Position numbers and translations under genes: made by a program. Source: Metellina segmentata (lineage: Eukaryota; Arthropoda; Arachnida; Araneae; Tetragnathidae). Taken from it: DNA of 64,000 nucleotides. Under the pieces are notes generated by a model. That model saw nothing but the letters and a program-made list of their open reading frames with translations. It did no database searches and was not told the DNA's origin. Positions 11,196 through 23,645 of the stretch are shown here, piece after piece. The DNA lies in assembly GCA_947359465.1 (NCBI GenBank), contig OX375879.1, positions 96,272,396 to 96,336,395 on the forward strand, given 5' to 3'. The stretch's first letter is position 1; each line of letters begins with the position of its first letter.

Positions 11196-11513
11196 AATGA
11201 ATTGTATGTGATACTTGTTCAAACAGAGACACGAAATCAGATATAGAATGGGTAGACGGACAGACAAACATACCCTACCAAGTTCAGTTACTAAATCAAT
11301 GTAAGTATTTGCCGTAATAAAACTTTCATAAAAATATAGTGAACCGTTTGGATGCATTACAGGTACATACACACAGACAGACATGCATACAGATGGACAC
11401 CAAAAGCGCAAGAGACTGATTTTGCTTCAGAAGGGACAAAAACGAATGGAAAACTTGAAACGGGTCGAAAATATTTAATGTACAAACAAACACTCCATTC
11501 TTATTTGTATAAA
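11196..11513 (-). mobile_element. Helitron-like 5' end fragment
   Basis: It matches the 5' end of the 48117-49709 Helitron: 'aaaacgaatggaaaacttga' and 'acaaacaaacactccattct' are shared, along with the CAGA-rich tract. The terminal TC dinucleotide has decayed. Confidence 0.6.
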
Positions 11514-11984
11514 TGCAGTACATGGCAAAATAGTTACATCTGAGTTCTGTTACTACAATTAACTTCTGAAATTATACTTCAATTGCATCCCATTCACTTG
11601 TTGCCCTGAAGATACAATGCCCTTGTAGGAGGTACCCGAGTAATCTCTTCTCCGTTTTGTTTTACCCTTTCCTACCCTTTTACCTTTTGATTTTTTTCCC
11701 CTTCTTCGCTATTGTCTTTTGTCCGGCGCAGCTTGGCCAGATATGACTCTTGCGCCAAAAAACCCTCAACCAACCAACATATTCACTTGACAAAGACGAT
11801 TCGGTGTTTTTTAATGTCTAAATTGATTTTTGCGTTCACTCATATTTTCGTTTCTACAGAAAAAATTTCTATCTTTCAGATTTCTCATTATCTCTTGATA
11901 TCATATTACTGAAAAATTCCGTTACAGTGACGAGCTCTTCCTTGCATAATATTATGCAGTTGCACAGCTCAAATAAAAAGTAGG

Positions 11985-12265
11985 GAATCGTGCTCCCTGG
12001 ATTAGCAATCGGAGGTTTGAGAGTTCGAATCCAACAAAAGACCGTCGTGTACATGGGAGTTGGTGCACTTTGAATCTGTTGGGACCTCAAATGTCCTCAT
12101 GCTGGCGTGGTGTTGAAGTCTGGACAGTAGGGTGCCAGCTCAAGAGTGACTTCGCCGTCTGAGAGTGGTTCAAATTTGTCACTAACATCTTTCCTTTAGT
12201 ATTGATCCCGAACCGTCGCCAATACCCCGTTGTGTTGCCTCAGTGCGACGTTTTTTAAATACCTG
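11985..12265 (+). mobile_element. SINE family A, type II, diverged
   Basis: A type II head ('gtttgagagttcgaatccaa') and a diverged body ending in the 'ccgttgtgttgcctcagtgc' segment. From 12266 to 13050 I see no gene or repeat. Confidence 0.6.
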
Positions 12266-13050
12266 TACTTTTTAAACAATGAACCCCCGCATTGTACGTG
12301 TTCTTTTCTGTCCCTTTTTTGTTTTAAAAACATCAAGCAAGCAAACTTCTGTGGAAATTCGTGAGATTCTCTCGTTTGAGCGGAGATGCTGATTAAGCGC
12401 GAACTCAAGGACTTATGCAGAAAAAGCTTCCTACACACAAGCCGAAAAAAGCAACCTGTCTTTATTTGTTTACTTAATTGGACGGCTTTCATTGAAAATT
12501 TCAAGTAATCGCCATTTATAATCTTCTAAAAAGCTTTTCCGCGTTTGCTTATACTATTGTGAGTTTTTGTAGTTCTATAGGAATAGGTTTTTCTTTAATC
12601 ATTTGCAGAGAAAGGAAGATAGCTGTTCGACAACAACGATGTAAAATAACGACAAAAGCGAAAAGGAACGTTGTTGTAACTGATAATATCTCTAATGACA
12701 GTTCTCTGCGCTTGAACGACCGGCTAGTTAAGAGCTGCGATTAGAGTGCTTAAAATAATAGTTATAAAAATTTATGACCTCAAGATAGTAAAACTGAACG
12801 CGACGCAATCAATTTGAAATAAAATCGCGTTTTTTCTTACGTTGTGTCTGGATGATTGTTTTTAAGTGCAGTTCTCTGTTGTTTCTTATGACATGTTATG
12901 TTTTTATCTATGTCTACCATGTGTAAGATTTCAATTTCAAAATTGTGTGACTTTGTTCTGTCTCCTTAAAAGTTAACAAAAACAACAGAAAATGCCTCAA
13001 TGATAGTAATACAGCTAGATGACGGGAAGGGGTATTTTAATTAACGTCGT

Positions 13051-13379
13051 GCCGACCAACCGGTATAGGTTAAGGTGTAAACCTCTAGATCGGAAGGTTC
13101 CTGGTTCGAATCCGGGTCCGGGCATGGATGTTTGTAAGTGTATGGTGTAGAGGCGGCTGGTGCACCTTAAATCTGTAGTGGCCGAAAGTCCTCACTATGG
13201 GTTGGCGTGGAAGTTTGGAGAGTGGGGTGCCAGCTCAGGTGTTGCTTCGTCATCTGACCGTGGTTCAAAATTACGAGATGTTGTCCTCGGATCTTTCCCT
13301 TAAGGGACTGATCCCGGACCGTCCTCAATAGCCCGTTGTGTTGCACTAGTACGACGTTAACTAAAATTACCAATTACCA
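13051..13379 (+). mobile_element. SINE family A, type I, full-length
   Basis: A full head and body with ATTACC tail units. Three bases are missing in the A box ('ggtataggttaaggtg'), which would weaken pol III transcription. An inverted 3' fragment (13383-13505) abuts the tail. Confidence 0.8.
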
Positions 13380-13894
13380 ATTAATTAACGTCGCTCTAGT
13401 GCAAAACAACGGGCTATTGGCGACGGTCCGGGATCAATCCCCAAGGGAAAGAATCGAGGACAGCACCACGTAATTTTGAACCACGGTCTAATGACGATCA
13501 TTTGAATGAAGAAACTGTTTTTCGACTGTTATTGTAAGAGTGTATAATAATGGCAGTACCCCCCCCCTCTTTTTTTTAAAAAGAATATGTTAAAATCTTG
13601 TAACCAAGATTATTTTTAAAAAGTTAACAGTGCAGGTTAGCTCAAAAAATTTTTTTCATCAAAAAATCGCTCAAAATTCGCTCAAAAAAATCATTTTTTT
13701 ATTAAATTCGGATACTATATGTTTACCTTGGGAAATAATTGACGATAAAATCACGACAGAACAACGAGTAAAACTTATCCAGTTTTATCGACAAAACCAA
13801 CGGTCAAATTTGGTGCCAGACAATCTAGAAACGACAAAGCTAGAAACAAGCTAGAAACGACAAAAATAATTTCCACGGAGTATATTGATTTTTT

Positions 13895-14120
13895 ACTAGC
13901 CACTGCTTAGCCAGCACGTGACAGTTCTTTTCGTGGGGTCAGATGTGACCACTGCTCGCTAACTCCCGGAGATTGTTACGAATTTCCATAAGGTTTGCTT
14001 CGCAAACCATATGGCAACTCGTAGCCTATTGGATAACAGTCCTCACGGCGTTGCCAAATGCGGCCAAATTCGAATTGCGAAGAGATCCAACCGGCGTGAC
14101 GTCACAATCTCTTGCGAAAA
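13895..14120 (-). mobile_element. Helitron-like 3' end fragment
   Basis: It contains 'tgctcgctaactcccggag' and the short hairpin 'ggtttgcttcgcaaacc', as in the 3' regions of the Helitrons at 21063 and 60824. The terminus may be the CTAG at 13898. It is diverged and incomplete. Confidence 0.4.
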
Positions 14121-14149
14121 TATAAATATTTCATTATAAAATTATTTAT

Positions 14150-14600
14150 TAAAAGAAAGGAAAATGTGGAAGTTATCTATCTGGTGTAAAATTTTCCGCA
14201 GATTTCAAATCAGTTGAAATATTTAATCTATCATTACGATTCCGATTTTACAACAAAAAAAAACTAAACAATTCCAGTCCAAATTTTTAAAATTTGTTTT
14301 TCTTTCCTAGGCTGGATTCGTTTGAGCGCAGGAAATGGAATCTGTGATTTCTCGAACACGATCGAGGTCAAATTCGCATGGGAAAAATATAAAAATTATA
14401 TATTTAAAGAAAGTTATATTTTAGGTATCGATCTGTTGTAAAATTTTTCGCAGATTTCAAATCCGTTGAAATTTTTTTTCTATCTTTAACGTTCTAAGAG
14501 ATTGAAAAAAAAAACTGCATAACTCCAGTTAAAACTTTTCATTTGATTTATTCTTCGGCTAAAAGCGTACAAAAGGAAACCGGAAAAAATCAATTTAGAA
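14150..14600. repeat. Two direct copies of a ~200-bp repeat, shared with 62430-62610
   Basis: The first copy (14165-14350) and second (14415-14590) share 'gtaaaatttttcgcagattt' and 'caaatccgttgaaat'-type stretches. A third related copy lies inside the inverted-repeat element at 62078-62826. It has no coding potential, and its class is unknown. Confidence 0.5.
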
Positions 14601-14990
14601 TATGTTATTTCTTTATGGTGTTGTCATTCTAAAAAAAAACAATAATAATCAAATTCCATTGAATTAATTTTAAAACGTTCTATATTCAATTTTAAAATTC
14701 GCCGCGACCCAAAAATTGCACAAAATTCGGACTACCTCTGTCAAATCCCATTAATGTAAGTGTTATAGATTCGTACGGACTTTGATCACAGAAAACAGAC
14801 AAACACTTCCGTTTGTAATAGTAGAGATAAAAGAATGGTTTTGAAGTTTTAATATACAAAAGAGTTATTCTATTTTAAATTTTCTAGTGACTTTTGGGCA
14901 ATACTATATAAAGGATTTTGTTTATTATTTTCCCTTGGTCATTTAATTAATATTCCAAATTTAGGTGGTCTCCACACGGATTATTGCATA

Positions 14991-16088
14991 CTAGCAGAAT
15001 TACCCGGTTGTATTGGATGACTGCAGATTGATAAAAGCGACCAGGATTATCAATTTTTTTCTGTCGTAGTAAAAATTCCAACATCATCAAGTATCAGGAA
15101 TATAATTTTTTAATTCTTTTTCGGCATTCTTATAATTTCTACAATTTACTTTGGACCAAGTCGTGTGTGTGTAGATATGCAAATCAATCCATCTAATACA
15201 TTTCACATTTTTCGCACCCATGTCGTATGGAAAAACAACGAAAAGTGACTCTGATGTGATTACCACAAAAGTCGATTTTGAGTTTTTCATGGGGTATGAA
15301 TACCTCTTCTGTTAGTTGTCTGTAAAATTACCATAACTTAATTCGTGAAAATGATGAATACTCTAACACTCATAATTTTCCTACTTTTTTAAGGAAAGTT
15401 TAAGTTTCTTTAAGGGACGGATTGATAAGATATTCATGGCTAATTTTTTTTTATAAGCAAATACATTTTTCCTTGAAAATTCCATTTAGCGGCCCGTGCC
15501 AAAACACGATAACTCTTTAAAAATTATCTGTCTTCAGTATAAGACAAAGTAAAGGTAAACTATTACCATTTTTAAAAAAAATTGGCCATTGTGACAGGGT
15601 TTATTTTAATTGTTTTTTACAGAAAATCATTGTTTTCTACAAAATTTTAAAAAGACATAATAGGTTTCTTAAATAACGCTTCATCTCGTCAAGTCGGCAA
15701 TCATTTCATTCCGTCACTAAGACATTCCACTAAGTAAAACAAGTCTTGTAATCGCAATGCTCAAGATATCTCTAAACGTCTCCATTTGTTCCAAATTAAA
15801 GTTGAATTTGGTATAGGCATTCAGGTGTTTTAGCGTGAAATTTGTCTAAAACTGCATTTAAATTAAATTAAATATTCTATTCCATTTTCATTCCCCTATA
15901 CAAGTTTCATAAAATATTAACGTTTTATGAAACGATATTGTATAAATCTTACATAATGCTTGCACAAACCAAAACAGACACACCATCGAAACCACTGATT
16001 TTGGATTAAATTTACCTAAAAACGCATAATTAACTTGAAATGGGGCGAAAATATTCAAAGTAAAAACTCTTTGTTTTATTTATATAGA
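14991..16088 (-). mobile_element. Non-autonomous Helitron (putative)
   Basis: On the minus strand it starts TCTATATAAATAAAA and ends 'ccgggtaattctgctag' followed by T, close to the 3' end of the 48117-49709 element. Internal segments at 15050-15300 match 48230-48400 of that element. It encodes no Rep/helicase. The base before the TC is T rather than A, so the 5' boundary is less certain. Confidence 0.55.
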
Positions 16089-16959
16089 AAAATCGTTTTT
16101 AACTGTTTTTAACTATAAGAATTCGAACTCATTAATAAGTATTTTCATAAATTTAGGATTTTTTTTATTTAAGTTCATTACTTATGTTTACTTTTTAAAC
16201 TTTCTGAATAAACGAAATTATCCATATTATTTTCTGCAAAATACCACATGGGCAGAATCGAGTATTTTTCAGAATCGAATACTTAATAGGTATCCGAATA
16301 CATATATAAAAAACGATTAATCGATATTAAGAATGAACCAATTTCGATATAAATGCAAGTTTATTATATAATTGATATTTTGACACTTATGATGAATACT
16401 TTTGTATTCAAATACTTGGTATGAATAAATACTACTAAAATATTTTGGATGATGACTACTTAATTAGAATACAACTAGAAAGGAAATGCATATAGTACAG
16501 AATATATTTGTACCTATTTGAATTATAAAATTATTTTATAAACTTTAATAAGAATGATGAGAAAGAGTATAGAGTACACCCGCATCTCTTGAAAGTTCAA
16601 ATGAGTTTAAAAATCATTTCACTCTATTGTAAATTTCACTTATACATTTTTTTTATTCTTTCTTTGGAAAAGAAAATCGAATCTGATACGTCTCCAAGCA
16701 TAACTTTTGATGAACTTATGTCTACAAGGTTTTGTTTTTTTAAGTTTCCTTTCAATTGTCGTTTTTTGAAGTTTTCTATCAAACTTTCAATTGGTCAAGT
16801 AAATTTACTTTATTTTCTTTTTACCGTATCATCTACATTATGGATCACACTCGGCAAACTTAAACAATTTTAGTTTCATAGAAAGAAGCTTTAAAGTTGT
16901 GTGAGACGGATTTTCAATGCAAACACACACACACACAAACCATGACGGTCTTCGAAGAT

Positions 16960-17950
16960 TTTCTTTCTGTTACAAATGCTTTCGCCTGATGCATATCAAT
17001 GTTACCTTAAAATGCAGCTTATTTGGCAGCGTTTGGCTTTTAATCAAATTGGTGTTGACAAATCAACTATCAGATATGAATTCAGAATTTGCTCTTTGTC
17101 ATTTTTATTGGCGAAATGCTGAAGTTGTATTTGAAAAATATGCCAGTTATGTTACTTTCGGAATACGTGCAGAAAACATGTTCCACGTAGAAACACTAGC
17201 GCCACCTATATTTAGCTTGACAGAAAATGTCTCTAAAAGAATAATAACCATTCTATGCTTTATGATTTGCTAAAAGTTTTAAAGTTCTACAATGCCATTA
17301 CACAAAAGATACAAAATAAAACGTATACATTTTGATGAAAAAAATAGTTATGCAAAAATATCTTTGCTGCTATCAAAGTCTAATGACATTTTAGAATTGG
17401 AATTCATTTTATTTTCTTTCGATCAGTTTTTAATTCATTCTTTGGAGTTTTTATTGACCAAGTACTGCTATCGTATTTGAAAAACAAGTCGTGACGTCAC
17501 TTTCAGAACCGTACAGAAAACACGTAGAAACTTTACCTTCACCTATATTTAACTTGACAAAATTGCCTCTCAGAGAATAATAAACAGCATTTTATTATTT
17601 AAGCTGTACTACAAGGTGTTTTTTTAGTTCTACGATGCCATTAGATGCAAAACAAAACATGTAAATTTTAATGAAGAAATAGTTACACAAATATATCTGC
17701 CATCAATGTCTAAAATGACGTTTTAGAACGCGTTTAACTCGTGTGTGTTGTTTTTTTTTTCGATCAATGTTGAATTTAATCTTTGCCACTTTTATTGACG
17801 AAGTACTGCAAGTGTGTTCCAAAAACAAGCCGAGTGACGTCACTTTCATAATACATACAGGAAACACGTATCGCCGCAGAACACTACTGCCACCTATATT
17901 TAAGAAAATACAGAAAAGAAAATCATTTTCATTTACTATAATCAAAAACC
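16960..17950 (+). repeat. Tandem array, three diverged ~330-bp units
   Basis: Phrases such as 'gcgaaatgctgaagttgtat', 'gccacctatatttaa' and 'tctaaaatgacgttttagaa' recur at regular distance, in units of roughly 16960-17290, 17291-17645 and 17646-17950. A fourth, isolated relative lies at 25560-25800 and a fragment at 23905-23935. The open frames in the units are short and not conserved in phase, so I do not call them genes. Confidence 0.6.
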
Positions 17951-17955
17951 TCTAA

Positions 17956-20435
17956 GTCTAAGGAAGGTGTGACGATTTGCACTGAGGTGTGGCGCAGGAA
18001 AGTTACAACTAGTCCTATGAGAATGGAAAGATCCGCTAAAAGTTGTTTCGCCGCTTTTGCATGAACAATGTAGGGAAACGGAAAGATAGACTCACATCCC
18101 ATGAAAGTTATTTTTCAAGTTGACAAAGTATTTCTTGATAAGGGCCTTGCTGAATATCAAGAGCTCTCTAGTTTATCTAAAGGGGTCCGGCACCTACATA
18201 AGCACCCATGTTAAGTTCACAAACTTTGTGGGACATCTCATTTATTCATAAACTACTGTATTAATCTGAAATTTTTACAGTGTAATATTTGAATAATTTT
18301 AAAGACTGACGCGAGGTTTTAATTTTTTTTAATTCACAAAATTATAAACCTTTTAAAAATGACAAAAGTTTTAAATTTTTTCGATGTAATTTTTTTAAGT
18401 ATGCATTTTATATCTTGTTCCTTGTGTTAAAGTGTTTAAAAGTGCCTCACATTAACAATTATAAAAAGTTTCAAGAATGTATCTCAAATAGTTTTTGAGT
18501 AATGTGCCGCCAAACATGAAAAAGTATCTTCTGAGACGTACGTCGCGGTAATAGTGCATCTACTTTTAAAAACACTGCCAATAAACGGATTTATACAAAT
18601 GAGGGATCGTTATAAAAAGAACAATTCAAATTTTCATAGATAGCAAAAAAATCTGATTTATTTATTTATTTTTTAAATTTTAGGTGGCGGACTACTTAAT
18701 TTTTTTGTATGAGCTACAATACTTCTGATTCCTGACTCAATAAACAGTTAAGCTCTTCCAGCGCCATTTTTAGTCTTCGTGTGATGGTTTATGTATGTGA
18801 TGGGATTAATAACGCTTATAAATCGATTTATCCACATTGAATATATAGCGATTAGTGGCAAAACGTTACTGCGTGCTATTCTTGATTATTTTTTAAATGT
18901 GATTGGACGGACATCACATGCGCAATTATTCCAGGTTTTTTTTGTTGAGGTATAGAATGCAAGGGCCATATTTTTCTAAAATGCGTCAAATAAATAGACA
19001 TGCACAAACTAGTTCTACTGACACAGATTCCTTTTATAAATTGGGGACTCGATATAAAGTTATTTAGTACGCGATAGCTATTTAGATATATAGATATACG
19101 CTGTAGTTATTTAGATTTTCAGATACGCAATACTTAGATACTAGCATTATCATTGAGGTATCATTTTATTATTTGTAATAAACTGTTAGTGAGATTATAG
19201 ATAATTGGAAATAAATATCGGTAAGCTTTTAAATTAACATAAACGCTACATTCACATTTAAGTGACTTTTGAAGTACATTTGCTCCGTTAAAGTCGATGT
19301 TTTTTCTTATGCGTAAAGTACTTTAATGGGTTATTAATTATTTACTTGTATGTTCAAAAAAGTCTTTTAAAACGGAAACACTTAATCAGTGTTCGCGTTT
19401 CTCTAAACTTATCCGCGTGGGGATTTATCGTAATTATTCATGCTGTACTTAATTAAAACTATCTTGGTATCTACCGGATATTTCATTTTCAATTGTAGGA
19501 TTCAGTATTTTTTTTTAAATCTGTACCATATTTTGCGTATGTGTTCCAAGACTACCAGAATTGAAATGTAACATAATTATACTTGTTTCAGTGGACGATT
19601 ATTTTAATTTTTTAATAATTAACATTTCTAACTTGAATTCCAACATTTGTTTACGCAAATGTCTCTATTCCCGAAACATGAAAAGAGAGTATGAAACAAA
19701 AAAGTAACACCCTAAATTTCATACCATTTGCGTGAATTGCTTTTGACACTTTGCCAGGTGAAAATTGATGCTATGGCGAGACTCGTTTTTGTGCACTTGG
19801 TTGAGTAATACCAACCTTGTCGTCCTGTCTCTACCTGTTAAAAACTGGTTTGGGGCGGGTATTTCTTTTTCACTGATTTGAAAATAGTTAACATATATTG
19901 GTTCGTTAGTTTTCGTTTAATGTTCCATCGACTTAAATATGATGTTACATCACCTTAATTCATTTCTGACAATGCACTCTAAAAGAACTGAAAAACTGCA
20001 AACGTGACCTTGCAATATATATGTAGAACTCCGAAAACTATTTTTTTACGTAACCTATTTTGAATGAAACGGTCCGAGTTGTTTTACTAGTCATTGAAAA
20101 TAATTTTGTGTTTTCTCAGATTTTTTGGTAGATCAGTACAATGCATCAGTATATTTTAAGTTATATAGTTATGTTACATGATCCAAAGTATGTTTGCCCA
20201 AGAAATTCTTATTTCAACACATGATGTGATGCAATTCATTCTTGTTTAAGTACGAGTGTACCGATATTTCCAGGTAGTATAGTATTGCTTTCTCCTTACA
20301 ACACACAACACATAATGATTATATAACCACATCTAATGGTTAAAAGAATGTTTTTTTTTATTTATCCTCTTCGCCGTGTCTCCATTAAATAAAGTTAAAT
20401 TAAGTCTATAAAATATGAACCTCTCTTAGCACAGA
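17956..20435. other. AT-rich stretch without a recognisable gene
   Basis: No coding region is visible. 'aagggccatatttttctaaa' near 18959 is a diverged member of the short interspersed repeat described at 2320. The segment around 18170-18560 reads like decayed transposon DNA but shows no clear ends. Confidence 0.4.
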
Positions 20436-20439
20436 AGAT

Positions 20440-20770
20440 AGAGACTTAGCCCTTTGACGCGACGGTCTTTGGTTCGATTCGAAATCGCAACCCTATGGTT
20501 GCTAATCCGTTACTCTTCCAACCGGGCTACCTCCACTTCACAGTGACTGCGGATCCACTGCAGTGGGGTATGTCCGGCGTTGGTCATAATGTAATCTATT
20601 GCAATTTAGCAACTGTAAATTGATGCTGAGCAACTGAGAGAGGCAGATGTAATTGCCTTGATTGGGATGAGAGTTGTCAAAAACGATTCGAAGGAAAAGG
20701 CATCTAGTAATTTTGAATCCCGTTCTAATGACGAGGTTCTTCTGGCTATTAGTTGGGACAAATTAACTCG
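20440..20770 (-). mobile_element. SINE family A, type II, split and decayed
   Basis: A type II head lies at 20450-20533 on the minus strand ('ggaagagtaacggattagca'). A diverged body piece lies at 20660-20760 ('agtaattttgaatcccgttc'). The order head-then-body is reversed for one continuous minus copy, so these are probably two fragments. Confidence 0.4.
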
Positions 20771-21062
20771 TTCATGCCTAGTTCCTGGCAACAAATCCTA
20801 TCTTATCATCTCCAGAAAAGTGACAATTGAAAATGGAAATTTCTTTTTGAACAAAACTGTTAAACTTGGACAAACTCACAGGCTAAGCCGTTTAGTAAAC
20901 CTTGTTTGAGAAATTAAAGCAAAAAGGCAGTTTAAATATATACTTTTTATTGACTGGTCGATTAATCTAAAGAAGTTAAGTTAAATTATTTATTCAACAT
21001 TGCCTAAAGTTCGATTCAAATCAAATAAAAAAATAAGCATTATTTAATCTAATATAGTTTGA

Positions 21063-21714
21063 CTAGGGGGCCTGCCCCTTGCTCGCTAACGCTCGCCAAA
21101 CCCCGGAGGATTGCTTCGCAATCCTGATTGGTTCGCTGCGCGAACCTATGCTCGCTTCGCTCGCCTCAATGAAGACATGTGTCCTAGCAGAAGGGATTGT
21201 TTACAAAATATGTTACCAAAAAAATATTTTTCAAATCTAAATTTGCTGTATTACAGAAAAAATTTATACAGTATCTCTAAAATCAGAATTCAAATGAAAA
21301 CTTTGTGCAAATTTTGATTCGAAATGTGAGCGTTGCTTTGGAAATTGAATACCCAGCATGTTGTTTGTGTGTACATTTTCCCAGCACTCAAACGACCCAC
21401 ACTTTTTCATTGAGTTTGTTGTCGAAAGTTGTAGTGCAAGCGTCTTGTTGAACTATAATTGTTGGTCCTGAAAAGGACCGTTTTTTAAAGGGCCCTGAAA
21501 AGATCCTCCGCTTTCTTTGATTTCTATTATAAACTAACTGCAACAGCTCATTAAAATTTCCTTTTTTTTTTCAATAAAATTTCATTCGATAACGCTATAA
21601 ATTCAATCGATGCGCGAGACTTCGCGATAAACAAAACAATCGTACAGTGTTGCCAAAACGCGATTACAAATAACGTCTTTTTTGCGTGCCACGTAAGAGA
21701 ATTATATATATAGA
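21063..21714 (-). mobile_element. Non-autonomous Helitron, 652 bp
   Basis: On the minus strand it begins TCTATATATATAATTC after an A and ends in CTAG before a T. That is the Helitron signature of A|TC...CTRR|T with no target duplication. The 3' region is rich in short hairpins: GATTGC-ttc-GCAATC, GGTTCGC-tgc-GCGAACC and GCTCGC-ttc-GCTCGC types. A second copy at 60824-61472 is colinear. No Rep or helicase is encoded, so it depends on another element for movement. Confidence 0.75.
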
Positions 21715-22350
21715 TATTATGCATTACTTCAATTGAAAAAATATTTGGCAGCAGAAAGAATTGCATTTGAAACAAATAAACGTTAAACACAAAAAGTAAT
21801 TCGCAGCTTTTAGAATTCAATCTAGAAACTATTAGATTAATATCTGTGTTGTGTCCAAATGTTTTTAAAACTTTTTCGATTTATTCACGCGAAAGCTGTC
21901 ATTATTCTAAAATAATGATACGGTACCAAATATTTTAAATTCGAAATGGCGAGAAAATAATTATACTTTTCCCCATCCTGTGGGAAATCGCAAATTGCGA
22001 ATATAAACTTTTTTTATTGTATAACTTCATTCTTTGACTGAGATCCGGATTATTTTCCTTTGCCATTGTTCTAAAATGAAATAATACTTCTAATAAAACA
22101 AACAGGGTGTAGTTTGTTGGAAATTCTGAGAAATTTCCTGAAAACCGTTCTGTTAGGTGTCTTGTTTTGTGGTTACGGATGTGAATTCTCTTATTTTGCA
22201 ATTTACTTGCTTTGACGATCGATCTTTTTTTTTTTCGATTGTGAGTTTATTATTTGGTTGCCCTTTTTTAATGATTACTGATGAAAATGTAGGAGTTTTT
22301 TTCAGGTCGATATCCTTGTGAACTTAAAAGATTTTTGACCCGGATAATTT

Positions 22351-22765
22351 GGATTAATGCTATCTGAATTCTTTCTCTTTTTCTCAAACCACCTGAAATC
22401 GGTAACCTTTTGGTTGTGTGGAATTTCAATTTATTTTGTGAGGAAGGAGGATCAGATCGGACTAAAGTTCACACGTGAAAAACGTGAATATGGACAAATA
22501 TTATATCTAACTTCCAATTCTATTGTATTATTTGGATTAATGCTATTTAAATTACTTTCTATTTTTCTTAAACCACCTGAAATTTTTTACCCTTTGGTCG
22601 TGAGCCCGTTGTGTTGCTCCAGTGTGACGTTAATTAAAAATACCATACTTTTAGTCGTGCGAAACTCAATTTATTTTAAGAAAGAGGATAAGATTGGGCT
22701 AAAGAGTATACGTGAAAAATCGTGAAAATTGACAAATATTATATATAACTTGCAATTCTGTTTAT
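22351..22765 (+). repeat. Tandem duplication (~180 bp), second unit split by a SINE fragment
   Basis: Unit 1 (22351-22530) and unit 2 (22533-22765) share 'ggattaatgctat', 'aaaccacctgaaat' and 'gacaaatattatat'. Unit 2 carries a 5'-truncated SINE-A tail at about 22605-22648, flanked by near-repeats of 'tttggtcgtg' (left) and 'tttagtcgtg' (right). The SINE therefore landed after the duplication. Confidence 0.7.
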
Positions 22766-22861
22766 GCTAGTTAGGTGTGATACATTCAAGTATGTCGCCT
22801 TCCGATTTGCCTGCTCCAAAATAAACTTGAAAGGTGTCAATTCATTTGTCTTTTGTTTAAA

Positions 22862-23645
22862 CAGGGTGGTAACAGAACCTGGAAAACCGGATATCAGGGA
22901 ATTCTCAGGGAACTTTTTAATTCTGGAAAAATCAGGGAAATCTCAGGGAAAATTTCCAAATTTTACAAAAAATCAGGGAAATTTTGACAGCTTTAAACGG
23001 CTACCATTATCGTTTGTCCTATTTAGAGATGCACTTTTGAGAATCGAATAAATCGTATTCGCCGAAATTGTAATTCGAATAAAGAACCGTGGCGTCGTAA
23101 TTTTTAAACACCGAGAAACCGCCGCTCCCGTTTTTTTCGCGGCTGTAGCGTCTTGTCACTGTAAGGCTTGCGATACAACTGGTGGTATACAATTTGAAAT
23201 TTGTGTAACTTATGATGTTTTTTGTGTATTAAATTAATTATTTTTGTTTTCAATTACATTTTTGTAGAATTTTTTTATAGATATTTGCATTTGGTTTTAA
23301 TGAATAGTATAATAATGTAGGGTCAGGTGTAAAATGTTCATAATCAAAATATTTTGAATTTTTTCTCCATTTTTTTTTCAATTGAAATTATAAGAGTTCC
23401 ATTAAGGGTTCCAACCCTTACAATAACAAAAAAATACAAAATATTTGTCAAGAATTATCCTGTTACACCCTCTGGCCTTAAATATTTAAAAACAGTGTTG
23501 TGTGGATACTGTATATCGATATCAATCACGGATCACAACATTTCTAAAGGGAATAGTTAAATCATGGAAATTTTTGTGAGACTATCAGGGAAATCATGGA
23601 AACATCAGGGAACTTTTTTTTTCAAGGATTTCGTTGTCACCCTGT
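22862..23645. mobile_element. DNA transposon remnant with CAGGGTG terminal inverted repeats
   Basis: The left end 'cagggtggtaacagaacctg' pairs with the right end 'ggatttcgttgtcaccctg'. The flanks read TTAAA on both sides (left 'gtttaaa', right 'ttaaag'). Short 'tcagggaa' motifs recur just inside both ends. The superfamily is not certain and no transposase remains. Confidence 0.6.
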
